64,000 bases of DNA from an uncultured Flavobacteriaceae bacterium (GTDB lineage: Bacteria; Bacteroidota; Bacteroidia; Flavobacteriales; Flavobacteriaceae): NCBI GenBank assembly GCA_947493535.1, contig CANLRK010000008.1:62001-126000 (forward strand), given 5' to 3'. Below, one piece after another: positions 53,301-61,462 of the stretch. Under the pieces are notes generated by a model. That model was given only the letters and a program-made list of their open reading frames with translations, searched no databases and was not told the origin of the DNA. The first letter of the stretch is position 1; every line of letters begins with the position of its first letter. The position numbers and the translations under genes are program-made.

Positions 53301-54769
53301 TCATTAGTTTTTGATGCCATATTTACCAAGCCATCAAAATCTAATTGCAAACTTTCATCTTCTACTTTGAGTTTACCGTTAAATATTTTTTCGTGTATTT
53401 CACCAAAAACATCTAAGTTTTGATAATTGTAATTATTTAACTCTATAGCATCTACCTTACCCTTTACCAAGGTGTTTAAATTTTCTAATGTAAAACCTCT
53501 TCCGTCAACACTTACATTAAATGTAGTATTTCCTATACTACTATCATCAACTAATTTTCCTAAATTAAATTTTCTAAACGACGTTACACCTGTGTATTTA
53601 GCATTGTCAATATTTTCAATATCAGCTAAAAATAAATCGGCAGTAATTTCTCCTATTGATGTAGCAATATTGACATCTGCATCTATATTTTTACTAGTTA
53701 TAACAGTTTCTCCATTTACCGAAAACACTCCTAAATTTCTAAAACTTGAAGGAATATTTTTTCCTAATAAACGCGGTAACATCTTCTTTAAATCAGTATA
53801 TGTTGACTGTAACTCATCAAACTTACCTATCAATTTAAAACTGTCTGTTTGTTTTGATAATATATTTTTAAAATTAACATCACCGTTAATACGAGTATTA
53901 TTTAATGTTTCTAATTTTAAATCTGGTAAATGTAAATCGTTTAACGTACCACTAAGTGTAGTTGAAAAAGTAGCTATGTCCGACCCAAACTCATTATAAA
54001 AATGATTTAAATCTGCATAAGAAATTGTTGAATTCTTAAAGCCCGCAGTTAGTTTAACTTTATTGTTAAAGTCAGAAAAATCAGAACGTTTATAATCAAA
54101 AACTATATTCCCTTTTAAATGAGATTGTTGCGTAAGTAATTGTACATTATCAAAACGCATTTGTGTAAGCGAATACTTAAAGTTAGTTTTTAAATCATCA
54201 ATTAACAGTCCTCTATGATCTTGCATACTACTCGATGTAAGATTGACAGCTACATTTGGACCTTTGATACTAAAATCTTCCCCAACCATATACAGTTTAG
54301 TAAAGTCAATTATTTTAGGAGTAGCTATGTTCTCGTCAATAAACCTAAACCTGCTATTCTCGATTACTACTTCTTTAGCAGTCATCAAAAAACTTGATGG
54401 TTCTAATTTGGGTAAGGAATCTTTGCTATCAAAACTCGCTACAAACACATCTAAATTTGTGTCAACCTCACCTTTGTAAGTTTTTAAAACAAAGTCGAGT
54501 TTATCTATTTCAATAGCATCAAACAACAAATCACCTTCCTTTAACTCTTTAAAATCTATAATAGAGGTATTTAATGCTCCAACAAATGCAAGTGTATCCT
54601 GGTGATGATCTTTAATTAAAATTTCTTGTAATGACACATCACCCCAAAAGGTAATTCCTACCTTACCAACAGTTATACTTGTATTATACTCTTTATTAAT
54701 GGCATTTGTTACCTTTTTTCCTAGTTGTGTTTGAACAAAAGGTAAAGAAAGTAGTAATAGCAGCAACAA
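50363..54769 (-). CDS. tamB: TamB-like translocation/assembly module protein
   Basis: A giant (1468-residue) envelope protein. One N-terminal membrane anchor is followed by a very long series of beta-rich AsmA/TamB repeats, then a C-terminal TamB domain with GRGAGLMRIEINTNDKFNMY, FMVSEGTYNFVYGN and KVGIPVGG near the end. TamB-like bridges carry phospholipids, or help barrel assembly, between membranes. The listed start (TTG 54769) begins inside the hydrophobic anchor. The frame is open further upstream and encodes a typical basic leader, KPIKKLRKILFR, but without ATG, GTG or TTG. The true start is probably near 54826-54835. Confidence 0.87.
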   Translation of the reverse strand: MLLLLLLSLPFVQTQLGKKVTNAINKEYNTSITVGKVGITFWGDVSLQEILIKDHHQDTLAFVGALNTSIIDFKELKEGDLLFDAIEIDKLDFVLKTYKGEVDTNLDVFVASFDSKDSLPKLEPSSFLMTAKEVVIENSRFRFIDENIATPKIIDFTKLYMVGEDFSIKGPNVAVNLTSSSMQDHRGLLIDDLKTNFKYSLTQMRFDNVQLLTQQSHLKGNIVFDYKRSDFSDFNNKVKLTAGFKNSTISYADLNHFYNEFGSDIATFSTTLSGTLNDLHLPDLKLETLNNTRINGDVNFKNILSKQTDSFKLIGKFDELQSTYTDLKKMLPRLLGKNIPSSFRNLGVFSVNGETVITSKNIDADVNIATSIGEITADLFLADIENIDNAKYTGVTSFRKFNLGKLVDDSSIGNTTFNVSVDGRGFTLENLNTLVKGKVDAIELNNYNYQNLDVFGEIHEKIFNGKLKVEDESLQLDFDGLVNMASKTNEYDFKASIAFADFNKMNLVKRDSLSIFRGDIEMKMKASSLNDANGEILFKNTYYKNQYDDFYFKDFKISSSFDEENVRTIEINSPEVIKGKIVGKFRYQDLLALAQNDLGSVYTNYSPIKVAPNQFFDFNIKIENKLTQIFYPDIVIDEKAIFKGRVSSKVEDFNLNVKSSKISYQNNIFENVNIQIDNSNPLFNAYINIQDVTTDYYDVSEFNLINKTISDTLFFRTEFKGGKLKKDYYNLNLYHTINKENKSVIGFKKSDININDYDWFINEKNDKDSKIVFDKKFKDILLKSFVVSHGEEFLKLSGQAHGKTEKEVNLEIKDANLAKLLPDVTNFSFKGIANGKVSLNQTKGVYKPTAAIAISNFNINEQNLGLFKLNVEGNESFSKYSINSSIVNENVKSFLANGAIDFSPQQPQLDLQVAFEEFNVSFFNSLGEDVISNIRGLVSGKANLFGDYDNPSFNGMLSLNEAGLKIPYLDIDFDFENKAKIVLDNKRFICDNIAVLDTKYYTSGRLSGFVAHEYFSNWEMGLRISTDNLLVLDKKQEENSLYYGKAFIAGEATLTGPTSELLVRVDATTKEGTVFKIPISDAEAVGDNSFIKTVSKYDKLSLTEVDANLPENISGLELEFDLNVTPDAEIEIVLDQEAGSVLKGRGAGLMRIEINTNDKFNMYGDFMVSEGTYNFVYGNNFLQGGFIEKRFKVKPGGTINWDGNPFKARLNMDAVYSTTANPAILLDNPSINRKIPVDVVINLNGGLMQPDVNFDIEFPKTSSVAKSELLYKLDDKEFRDKQALSLVTSGQFTGAYSYGQSAVTGNLVERATTLVNNMLSKADDKFKIGLNYEQGENNPLEEQRIEDRFGFTVSTQISDKILINGKVGIPVGGVSKTVVAGDVQVEFLLNADGTLRAKIFNRENDLIATELANEIGYTQGVGVSYKVDFDSFEELINKIFKGKRKVAEEKEKEEEEDPSSFIRERSRN

Positions 54770-54821
54770 AAACAGTAATAACAGAATAATAATTATTCTA
54801 AATAGTATTTTCCTTAGTTTT

Positions 54822-54848
54822 TTGATAGGTTTTATTGTTTTAACTTTG
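54822..54848 (+). promoter_or_regulatory. tsaD promoter (TTG, 16 bases, TAACTTTG)
   Basis: TAACTTTG (54841-54848) fits the -7 consensus, with TTG at 54822-54824 upstream. It lies over the 5' end of the divergent tamB frame. Confidence 0.5.
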
Positions 54849-54881
54849 CTAACTAATTTACAAATTCTGTGCCTTACTTAT

Positions 54882-55904
54882 ATGAACTCAAAAGACATTT
54901 ATATACTTGCCATTGAATCCTCTTGTGATGATACAAGTGCTGCTATACTTTGTAACGACAAAGTACTTAGTAATGTTGTGGCAAATCAAGAAATACACAC
55001 ACAATATGGCGGTGTTGTTCCTGAATTAGCTTCACGTGCACATCAGCAAAATATTGTTCCTGTAGTTCATCAAGCTTTGGCTAAAGCAAATATCGATAAA
55101 AAACAGTTAAATGCCATAGCTTTTACACAAGGACCTGGACTAATGGGATCATTATTGGTAGGAACCTCATTTGCAAAGGCTTTTGCTCAAAGTTTAGACA
55201 TACCTTTACTTGCTATAAATCATATGCAAGCTCATATTTTAGCACATTTTATTGATGATGACGATCAAAAAAAGCCAAGTTTTCCTTTTCTAGCTATGAC
55301 AATTTCTGGCGGGCATACGCAAATAGTTAAAGTTTCTAGCTACTTTGATATGGAAGTAATTGGTGAAACTATGGACGATGCTATTGGTGAAGCTTTTGAT
55401 AAAAGTGCAAAAATACTTGGATTACCTTATCCTGGAGGGCCGCTTATTGACAAATATGCCGCTTTAGGAAACCCAAAGGCTTTTCAATTTCCCAAACCAA
55501 AAGCTCCCGAATTAAATTTTAGTTTTAGTGGCTTAAAAACTGCGGTACTATATTTTATTCAAAAAAACCTTCAAGAGAACCCTAATTTTATTCAAGAACA
55601 CCTTAATGATATATGTGCTTCATTACAATACACTATAGTTGGTATTGTAATTGATAAGTTAAAAAAAGCTAGCAAAAACACAGGCATAAAACATATTGCT
55701 ATTGGTGGTGGGGTTTCTGCTAATTCAGGAATACGAAAAGCATTAATAGATGGTGAACAAAAATTTGGTTGGAAAACTTACATTCCAAAATTTGAATACA
55801 CCACGGATAATGCAGCAATGATTGGAATTGTAGGATATTTAAAGTATCTTGAAAAAGATTTCTCTAATGAAAAAACTACTGCAAATGCGCGATTTAAATT
55901 ATAG
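54882..55904 (+). CDS. tsaD: tRNA N6-threonylcarbamoyladenosine transferase TsaD
   Basis: A 340-residue ASKHA-fold enzyme that transfers the threonylcarbamoyl group to tRNA A37. It has LAIESSCDDTSAAIL, the metal-binding HMQAHILAHF, SGGHTQIV, DDAIGEAFDKSAKILGLPYP, and IGGGVSANSGIR. The ATG at 54882 gives the usual N terminus; the frame extends upstream only through the promoter. It is divergent from tamB and overlaps the parvulin gene by 20 bases. Confidence 0.95.
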   Translation: MNSKDIYILAIESSCDDTSAAILCNDKVLSNVVANQEIHTQYGGVVPELASRAHQQNIVPVVHQALAKANIDKKQLNAIAFTQGPGLMGSLLVGTSFAKAFAQSLDIPLLAINHMQAHILAHFIDDDDQKKPSFPFLAMTISGGHTQIVKVSSYFDMEVIGETMDDAIGEAFDKSAKILGLPYPGGPLIDKYAALGNPKAFQFPKPKAPELNFSFSGLKTAVLYFIQKNLQENPNFIQEHLNDICASLQYTIVGIVIDKLKKASKNTGIKHIAIGGGVSANSGIRKALIDGEQKFGWKTYIPKFEYTTDNAAMIGIVGYLKYLEKDFSNEKTTANARFKL

Positions 55905-56520
55905 GCTTTTTATAACACTTCTTCTTTTTACTTTTTATAGTTATGCTCAAGAAGCAAAAAACGTTAAAAAAGATTTAGAACAAGTTGTTGATATGGCTAG
56001 TGCCAGAGCATTTATAACTACTCACACAAAATTAAAGTCAAAAATTTACACCTATAATCAAGAAAAACACACCAATAAACTCTCAAAAGAATTATTTAAA
56101 CTCAATGAAGGTGATGTTTTTCATGTAGAACAAAAAAACAGTAACGCTATTTACAAAGTAGTATCTGTTATACCAACAAAGCATTATAGAGCAAGCTATA
56201 TTTATTTAAACGGCAAAAAATTAAGTCCTAAAAAAGTAAACCAATTACGAGAGGACTTAAAAGACAAACTTCAAAACGGAAGTGAATTTAAAGATTTAGC
56301 AGGAAAGTATTCCATGGATAGAAATGCTGCTCGCGGAGGTGATTTAGGGTGGTTTGAAGATGAAAGTGTTTTTCCTGAATTTATAGAAGCTCTTAACAAT
56401 CATTCTGTAAACGATGTTTTTACTTTAGATATGGTAGAGAAAAACCGATTCTACCTCATAAAAAAAACTGCTAACCCTAAAGACATAAAACTACTTACTG
56501 TTTTAAAAGTAACCTTGTAG
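55885..56520 (+). CDS. Parvulin-type (PpiC) peptidylprolyl isomerase, exported
   Basis: A 211-residue exported protein. The signal peptide RLFITLLLFTFYSYAQ is followed by a short helical region and a rotamase domain with ASYIYLNGK, GSEFKDLAGKYSMDRNAARG, GDLGWFEDESVFPEFIEALN. It assists folding of periplasmic and outer-membrane proteins. The ATG at 55885 is chosen; ATG 55867 is also possible. The 5' end overlaps tsaD. Confidence 0.85.
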   Translation: MRDLNYRLFITLLLFTFYSYAQEAKNVKKDLEQVVDMASARAFITTHTKLKSKIYTYNQEKHTNKLSKELFKLNEGDVFHVEQKNSNAIYKVVSVIPTKHYRASYIYLNGKKLSPKKVNQLREDLKDKLQNGSEFKDLAGKYSMDRNAARGGDLGWFEDESVFPEFIEALNNHSVNDVFTLDMVEKNRFYLIKKTANPKDIKLLTVLKVTL

Positions 56521-56541
56521 TTTTTCAACAAAAATACTATC

Positions 56542-57246
56542 ATGCAACTATTTTACAGTCCTGATATTAAACCCAATAATACACAGTATAGTTTTTCAAA
56601 AGAAGAAAGCAAGCATATTATACGTGTTTTGCGTAAAAAGGAAAACGATGTACTAAACATTACCGATGGTAAAGGACACTTGTACGAAGTGACAATTAGT
56701 ATTGCAGATCAGAAAAATTGTATTGTTAACATTAATAACGTAAAAAAAGTAGACGCTCAAAATTACAAATTACATATAGCCATTGCGCCTACCAAAATGA
56801 ACGATCGTATAGAATGGTTTCTTGAAAAAGCTACAGAAATAGGAATACATGAAATAACTCCAATTATTTGTGATAACTCAGAGCGAAAAGTAATAAAAAA
56901 GGAGCGCTTAGAGAAAATTATTCACAGCGCCATGAAACAATCATTGCAAATGTACTTACCAATACTTAATGATAGTACTTCCTTTAAAGAGTTCATGCTG
57001 CAAAAGTTATCAGGACAACTATTTATAGCCCATTGTGAAGAAAGTAATAAAAAAACACTTCAAGAAAGTATTAATAAAGCTACAGAATACACCATATTAA
57101 TTGGCCCTGAAGGAGATTTTTCAACAAAAGAAATCAAGAATGCCATAAGTAATGGTTATATGCCTGTAAGTTTGGGCAACACAAGGCTTCGTACAGAAAC
57201 CGCAGGTATAGTAGCTTGCCACACAGTTGCTTTACACAACAATTAA
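56542..57246 (+). CDS. rsmE: 16S rRNA (uracil1498-N3)-methyltransferase
   Basis: A 234-residue SPOUT-class methyltransferase. It has an N-terminal PUA-like domain (SFSKEESKHIIRVLRKKEND), then APTKMNDRIEWFLEKATEIG and the knot motif ILIGPEGDFSTKEI with LGNTRLRTETAG. It methylates U1498 of 16S rRNA. It lies 21 bases after the parvulin gene and 4 bases before the DUF4159 ATG, as part of the rightward run from tsaD. Confidence 0.95.
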   Translation: MQLFYSPDIKPNNTQYSFSKEESKHIIRVLRKKENDVLNITDGKGHLYEVTISIADQKNCIVNINNVKKVDAQNYKLHIAIAPTKMNDRIEWFLEKATEIGIHEITPIICDNSERKVIKKERLEKIIHSAMKQSLQMYLPILNDSTSFKEFMLQKLSGQLFIAHCEESNKKTLQESINKATEYTILIGPEGDFSTKEIKNAISNGYMPVSLGNTRLRTETAGIVACHTVALHNN

Positions 57247-57250
57247 CAAG

Positions 57251-57895
57251 ATGAAAACACTAGCTATAATTTTATTTTTAATACCCAGCTCCTTTTCACT
57301 ATTTAGTCAAGAAATTGCTGTACTAAAATACAATGGCGGAGGTGATTGGTACTCCAACCCTACAGCATTAACAAATCTTATTAAATATTCCAATGCCAAT
57401 ATAAACACCACAATATCTGCTACATATAAAACCGTAGAGGTTGGAAGTGTAGAACTATTTCAATACCCTTTTGTTCATATGACAGGGCACGGAAATGTAT
57501 ACTTTTCTGAAAATGAGGCTGAAAATTTACGAAACTACCTCATTTCAGGTGGTTTTTTACATATTGATGATAATTATGGTTTAGATATTTACATCAGAAG
57601 AGAACTTAAGAAGGTATTTCCTAATCAAGAACTTATTGAATTACCCATTTCTCACCCAATTTTTAATACTGCTTTTGTATTTAAAGATGGCTTACCTAAA
57701 ATCCACGAACATGATGGTAAACGACCACAAGCCTTTGGCTATTTTCATAACGGAAGACTTATATGCTTGTATACATCTGAAGCTGATTTAGGAGATGGCT
57801 GGGAAAATACTGAGGTCCATAATGACCCTGAGGAAGTTAGAATAAAAGCATTAAAAATGGGTGCTAACATAATAAAATACGCATTTAACAATTAA
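57251..57895 (+). CDS. DUF4159 family exported protein
   Basis: A 214-residue protein with signal peptide MKTLAIILFLIPSSFSLFSQ. A DUF4159 domain follows, with YNGGGDWYSNPTALTNLIKY, PFVHMTGHGNVYFSENEAEN, GGFLHIDDNYGLD and GDGWENTEVHNDPEEVR. The fold is similar to class I glutamine amidotransferase-like proteins. Function unknown. The ATG at 57251 is 4 bases after the rsmE stop. Confidence 0.88.
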   Translation: MKTLAIILFLIPSSFSLFSQEIAVLKYNGGGDWYSNPTALTNLIKYSNANINTTISATYKTVEVGSVELFQYPFVHMTGHGNVYFSENEAENLRNYLISGGFLHIDDNYGLDIYIRRELKKVFPNQELIELPISHPIFNTAFVFKDGLPKIHEHDGKRPQAFGYFHNGRLICLYTSEADLGDGWENTEVHNDPEEVRIKALKMGANIIKYAFNN

Positions 57896-57897
57896 CA

Positions 57898-58407
57898 GTG
57901 GAACAACTAACTCACTACAATTCAAAATTTACACAAAAAACGTTTCCTATAACCGTTTTATGTGAAAATGTAACCAACGCTCCTAACATAGGTTCATTAT
58001 TTAGAGTATGTGATGCTTTTGGTGTTGAAAAACTAGTTTTTTCTGGAAAACACCTACCTATACCTTCTAGGAAAATGCAAAAAACATCTCGCGCAACTGA
58101 AAAGTATGTATCTTTTGAAATTATAGAAAATATAAGCACTTATATAAATGCTATTAAAAATACGCATCATATTATAGCGTTAGAAATAACCCACACCAGC
58201 AAAAGTATCCAAAAATACTCTTTACAAACTAACAAACCTATTGCATTAATTATAGGAGATGAAAATTTTGGGGTTTCTGAAACTCTTTTAAAACTTACAA
58301 ACGAAGCTGTACATATTGACATGTTCGGAAAAAACTCAAGCATGAATGTAGTGCAAGCAACTAATATTGCTTTATATGAAATTACCAAGCAAATAGGTTT
58401 AAAATAA
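57898..58407 (+). CDS. TrmH-family (SpoU) RNA 2'-O-methyltransferase
   Basis: A 169-residue SPOUT methyltransferase. It has LCENVTNAPNIGSLFRVCDAF, LIIGDENFGVSETLLKL and the C-terminal knot MFGKNSSMNVVQATNIALYE. It methylates ribose 2'-OH groups of tRNA or rRNA; the exact site is not clear. It starts with GTG at 57898, 2 bases after the DUF4159 stop. Confidence 0.9.
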   Translation: MEQLTHYNSKFTQKTFPITVLCENVTNAPNIGSLFRVCDAFGVEKLVFSGKHLPIPSRKMQKTSRATEKYVSFEIIENISTYINAIKNTHHIIALEITHTSKSIQKYSLQTNKPIALIIGDENFGVSETLLKLTNEAVHIDMFGKNSSMNVVQATNIALYEITKQIGLK

Positions 58408-58446
58408 ATTACTACTTTTAAAAAATTGAAATAAACTTTATCTATT

Positions 58447-59544
58447 TTGAATTCAAAAACAACAAAAAATATTAGTAATGGAATATTAAGAGCTGTAGCA
58501 ATAATTGTTGGCATATGCCTATTACTTCTTTTTTTATTTAAAATAAGTTCCGTTCTTATCTACATTGCCATTTCAGGAGTAATTTCATTAATTGGACGTC
58601 CTGTAATTATATTTTTACGTAGGAAGTTAAAATTAAAAAACACGTTTGCAGTACTTATTACAATGCTACTTTTGTTAAGCATGCTCATTGGTACAGGTGC
58701 TATGTTTATCCCATTAGTAAAAAGCCAAGGAGAAAACCTAGCCTTATTGAATTACGAGGAAATGGAGCGTAATTTTAATTATCTAATAAACGAAATAAAC
58801 ATCTACTTGAGCTCTCATAATATTGATTTATTTAAAACGCTTCAGGACTCCGATATTTTATCAAGACTAAACATTAGTGCTATACCAGATTTATTAAATA
58901 CCGTGGTGAGCATGTTAGGAAGCTTAAGCATTGGGTTATTTTCAGTACTTTTTATTTCATTTTTCTTTTTAAAAGACAGCAAACTACTAGAAGAAGGTAT
59001 GCTTGTTTTTGTTCCAGACCAAAAAGAAGGACGTTTAAAAAAATCCTTCGAAAAAATAAAAAATCTACTATCGAGGTATTTTATCGGTTTAGTATTTCAA
59101 ATTACAATACTATTCATACTATATACTATTACCTTGTTAATTTTTGGAATTAAAAATGCTGTTGTCATAGCATTTTTATGTGCCTTGCTAAATCTGATCC
59201 CTTATGTTGGTCCTTTAATTGGTGGCGTGATTATGTTTACATTATCTATGACTAGTAATTTAGGATTAGATTTTCAATCGGTTATTTTACCTAAAACTAT
59301 TTACGTTATGATTGGCTACATGATTGCTCAATTAGTTGATAATTTTATAAGTCAACCACTAATTTTTTCAAACAGTGTTAAGTCACATCCTCTTGAAATA
59401 TTTTTAATAATAGTTATAGGAGGCTTACTATTTGGAGTTGTTGGAATGATTGTAGCAGTACCTAGTTATACAGCAATAAAAGTTATAGCCAAAGAGTTTT
59501 TATCTGACTATAAAATTGTTACAAGCATCACAAAAAACTTATAG
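58447..59544 (+). CDS. AI-2E family (TqsA/YdiK-like) transporter
   Basis: A 365-residue membrane protein with about eight helices. It has the family features SGVISLIGRPVIIFL, LFISFFFLKDSK, and NLIPYVGPLIGGV near the centre and LVDNFISQPLIFSNSVKSHP toward the C terminus. The family exports or conducts small molecules, with AI-2 or Na+/H+ proposed in different bacteria. It starts with TTG at 58447; no ATG is available nearby. Confidence 0.88.
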   Translation: MNSKTTKNISNGILRAVAIIVGICLLLLFLFKISSVLIYIAISGVISLIGRPVIIFLRRKLKLKNTFAVLITMLLLLSMLIGTGAMFIPLVKSQGENLALLNYEEMERNFNYLINEINIYLSSHNIDLFKTLQDSDILSRLNISAIPDLLNTVVSMLGSLSIGLFSVLFISFFFLKDSKLLEEGMLVFVPDQKEGRLKKSFEKIKNLLSRYFIGLVFQITILFILYTITLLIFGIKNAVVIAFLCALLNLIPYVGPLIGGVIMFTLSMTSNLGLDFQSVILPKTIYVMIGYMIAQLVDNFISQPLIFSNSVKSHPLEIFLIIVIGGLLFGVVGMIVAVPSYTAIKVIAKEFLSDYKIVTSITKNL

Positions 59545-59571
59545 ATATCATATTCGCAAAAACATAAACTT

Positions 59572-59579
59572 TAACTTTG
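59572..59579 (+). promoter_or_regulatory. TAnnTTTG box coinciding with a TTG start
   Basis: TAACTTTG matches the -7 consensus, but its last three bases are the TTG start of the methyltransferase gene. Box and start codon cannot both be used for one mRNA. Confidence 0.3.
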
Positions 59580-60755
59580 AATAAATCTATACTAAATACT
59601 GACAACCAATACTTTATAAAAAAAAATATAGACACTGACATTTCGTCACTACTACTAAAAAAGCTAAATTTTTCTAACACTACACAACAAGAAATCGTAG
59701 AGCAAATAGAAGCTAAAAAGAGGTGTAAAAAAAAGCTACCCACATGGTTTAATACCGAAGGAATATACTATCCAAACAAACTAAATATTGAACAAACATC
59801 ATCTGAACCAACCGCTCAATACAAAGCCAATTTAGTGAGTGGAAAATCACTCATTGATCTTACCGGTGGATTTGGTGTAGATTCTTTTTATTTCTCAAAA
59901 AAAGTTGCCCAAGTTACTCACTGCGAAATAAACAATAAGCTGTCGGAAATTGCGCAACACAACTTTCAAAAGTTAAATTGTAACAACTGTACTACAGCAC
60001 CAATTGACGGTTTACAGCACCTTAGCAACACAGCTGTAAAATTTGATTGGATTTATATTGACCCTTCTAGAAGAAATGACATGAAAGGAAAAGTTTTCTT
60101 ACTAAAGGACTGCCTACCCAATGTACCCGAAAACTTAATGCTACTTTTTGAAAAAAGTAACAACATATTAATTAAAACTTCTCCATTATTAGATATCACA
60201 AACGGATTACGTGAATTACAATTTGTATCCGAAGTACATGTTATAGCTTTAAATAATGAAGTTAAAGAATTATTATTCGTTTTAAAGAAAGACTTTTTAG
60301 GGATACCTAAAACAAAAACTGTCAATATAAAAAAGAACACTACAGAATCCTTTGAGTTTACCCACGGTAAGCCCATTGAAATTAAATATAGTTTACCTCA
60401 AAAGTATTTGTTTGAACCAAATGGAGCTATATTAAAATCTGGTGGATTTTTTGAGGTAGCAAAACAATTTAATATAAGTAAGCTTCACCAGCATTCTCAT
60501 TTATATACATCATTAACAAAGCCCCCTCAATTTCCAGGAAGAAGTTTTAAGATACATGAAATACTACCCTACCATAAAAAAAACTTAAAAAAACGATTTA
60601 AAAACCAGCAAGTAAATGTAACCACCAGAAATTTCCCAAAAACAGTAGCTAACATTAGAACAGAATTACAATTAAAAGACGGTGGAGATACTTACTTTTT
60701 CTTTACAACAGATATAAATTTTAACAAAATTTTACTAATCTGTACCAAAGCATAA
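59577..60755 (+). CDS. THUMP-like class I SAM-dependent methyltransferase
   Basis: A 392-residue protein. It has an N-terminal helical region (NTDNQYFIKKNIDTDISSLL, ...YYPNKLNIEQTSSEPTAQYK), a Rossmann core with LIDLTGGFGVDSFYFSKKV and DWIYIDPSRRNDMKG, and a C-terminal THUMP-like domain. The DPSRR motif suggests an RNA base methyltransferase. It starts with TTG at 59577, which matches the usual N terminus of the family. Confidence 0.85.
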   Translation: MNKSILNTDNQYFIKKNIDTDISSLLLKKLNFSNTTQQEIVEQIEAKKRCKKKLPTWFNTEGIYYPNKLNIEQTSSEPTAQYKANLVSGKSLIDLTGGFGVDSFYFSKKVAQVTHCEINNKLSEIAQHNFQKLNCNNCTTAPIDGLQHLSNTAVKFDWIYIDPSRRNDMKGKVFLLKDCLPNVPENLMLLFEKSNNILIKTSPLLDITNGLRELQFVSEVHVIALNNEVKELLFVLKKDFLGIPKTKTVNIKKNTTESFEFTHGKPIEIKYSLPQKYLFEPNGAILKSGGFFEVAKQFNISKLHQHSHLYTSLTKPPQFPGRSFKIHEILPYHKKNLKKRFKNQQVNVTTRNFPKTVANIRTELQLKDGGDTYFFFTTDINFNKILLICTKA

Positions 60756-60769
60756 CATTAATAAATAAG

Positions 60770-60777
60770 TAATTTTG
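60770..60777 (+). promoter_or_regulatory. TAnnTTTG promoter box of the Crp/Fnr gene
   Basis: TAATTTTG, 37 bases before the ATG at 60815. Confidence 0.45.
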
Positions 60778-60814
60778 CCGCATAAAATATTCCTAAACAC
60801 AAAACACAACTAAA

Positions 60815-61405
60815 ATGGAATCATTATACAATTTTATTAATGAAACAGCTCAACTCTCTAAAGAATCATTTAACTTAATTACCCCTTTTTTAACTGAAAT
60901 AAATTGTAAACCAAATACAATTTTATGCAAAGCTGGGGACGAGGCTAGATATCTATATTTCATAAAATCTGGCATTATAAGAGCATCTGTAACCAGTAAA
61001 AAAGGAAAAGTATTTACCCGTGAGTTATATTGTAAAAATCAAATTTGTGGACCTTATTCAGATATTATTCAAAATGGAATTTCATCTTACACTTTTGAAA
61101 CCTTAACCGATTGTGAGATAATACGTTCAGAACATAAAGAAACAAGAAAAATTCACCATGACATTCCTGAATACATGCATTTTAAAATTAAAATGTTAGA
61201 GTATGCATATACCAAAATGGAAAGAACTATAATAAATCTAGGTACTAAGGACGCTAAGGAACGTTACCTGCATTTATTAAAGCGTATTGAAAACATTGAA
61301 AGCCTTATTCCACAATACCAGATAGCATCTTATTTAGGCATTACTCCTATTCAGTTAAGCAGAATTAGAAAAAACCTAAAAGAAACCAACTTGCAGCCCG
61401 CATAA
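60815..61405 (+). CDS. Crp/Fnr-family transcriptional regulator
   Basis: A 196-residue protein. A cyclic-nucleotide-binding-like beta domain (CKAGDEARYLYFIKSGIIRA, GPYSDIIQNGISSYTFETL) is followed by a C-terminal helix-turn-helix (YQIASYLGITPIQLSRIRK). There is no cysteine pattern for an Fnr-type Fe-S cluster. Ligand and targets are unknown. It ends in a terminator shared with ettA. Confidence 0.88.
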   Translation: MESLYNFINETAQLSKESFNLITPFLTEINCKPNTILCKAGDEARYLYFIKSGIIRASVTSKKGKVFTRELYCKNQICGPYSDIIQNGISSYTFETLTDCEIIRSEHKETRKIHHDIPEYMHFKIKMLEYAYTKMERTIINLGTKDAKERYLHLLKRIENIESLIPQYQIASYLGITPIQLSRIRKNLKETNLQPA

Positions 61406-61407
61406 CC

Positions 61408-61440
61408 AAAAAAGGCAGTATCTACATAATACTGCCTTTT
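61408..61440. terminator. Bidirectional terminator between the Crp/Fnr gene and ettA
   Basis: AAAAGGCAGTA ... TACTGCCTTTT, an 11-bp stem flanked by A and T runs between convergent genes. Confidence 0.85.
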
Positions 61441-61462
61441 AAATTTTTGTAATAATTAAATT

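Noticed and set aside
53472-53999. Rightward 175-codon frame inside tamB
   Set aside because: Antisense shadow in a long low-complexity beta-repeat gene; no promoter and no family match.
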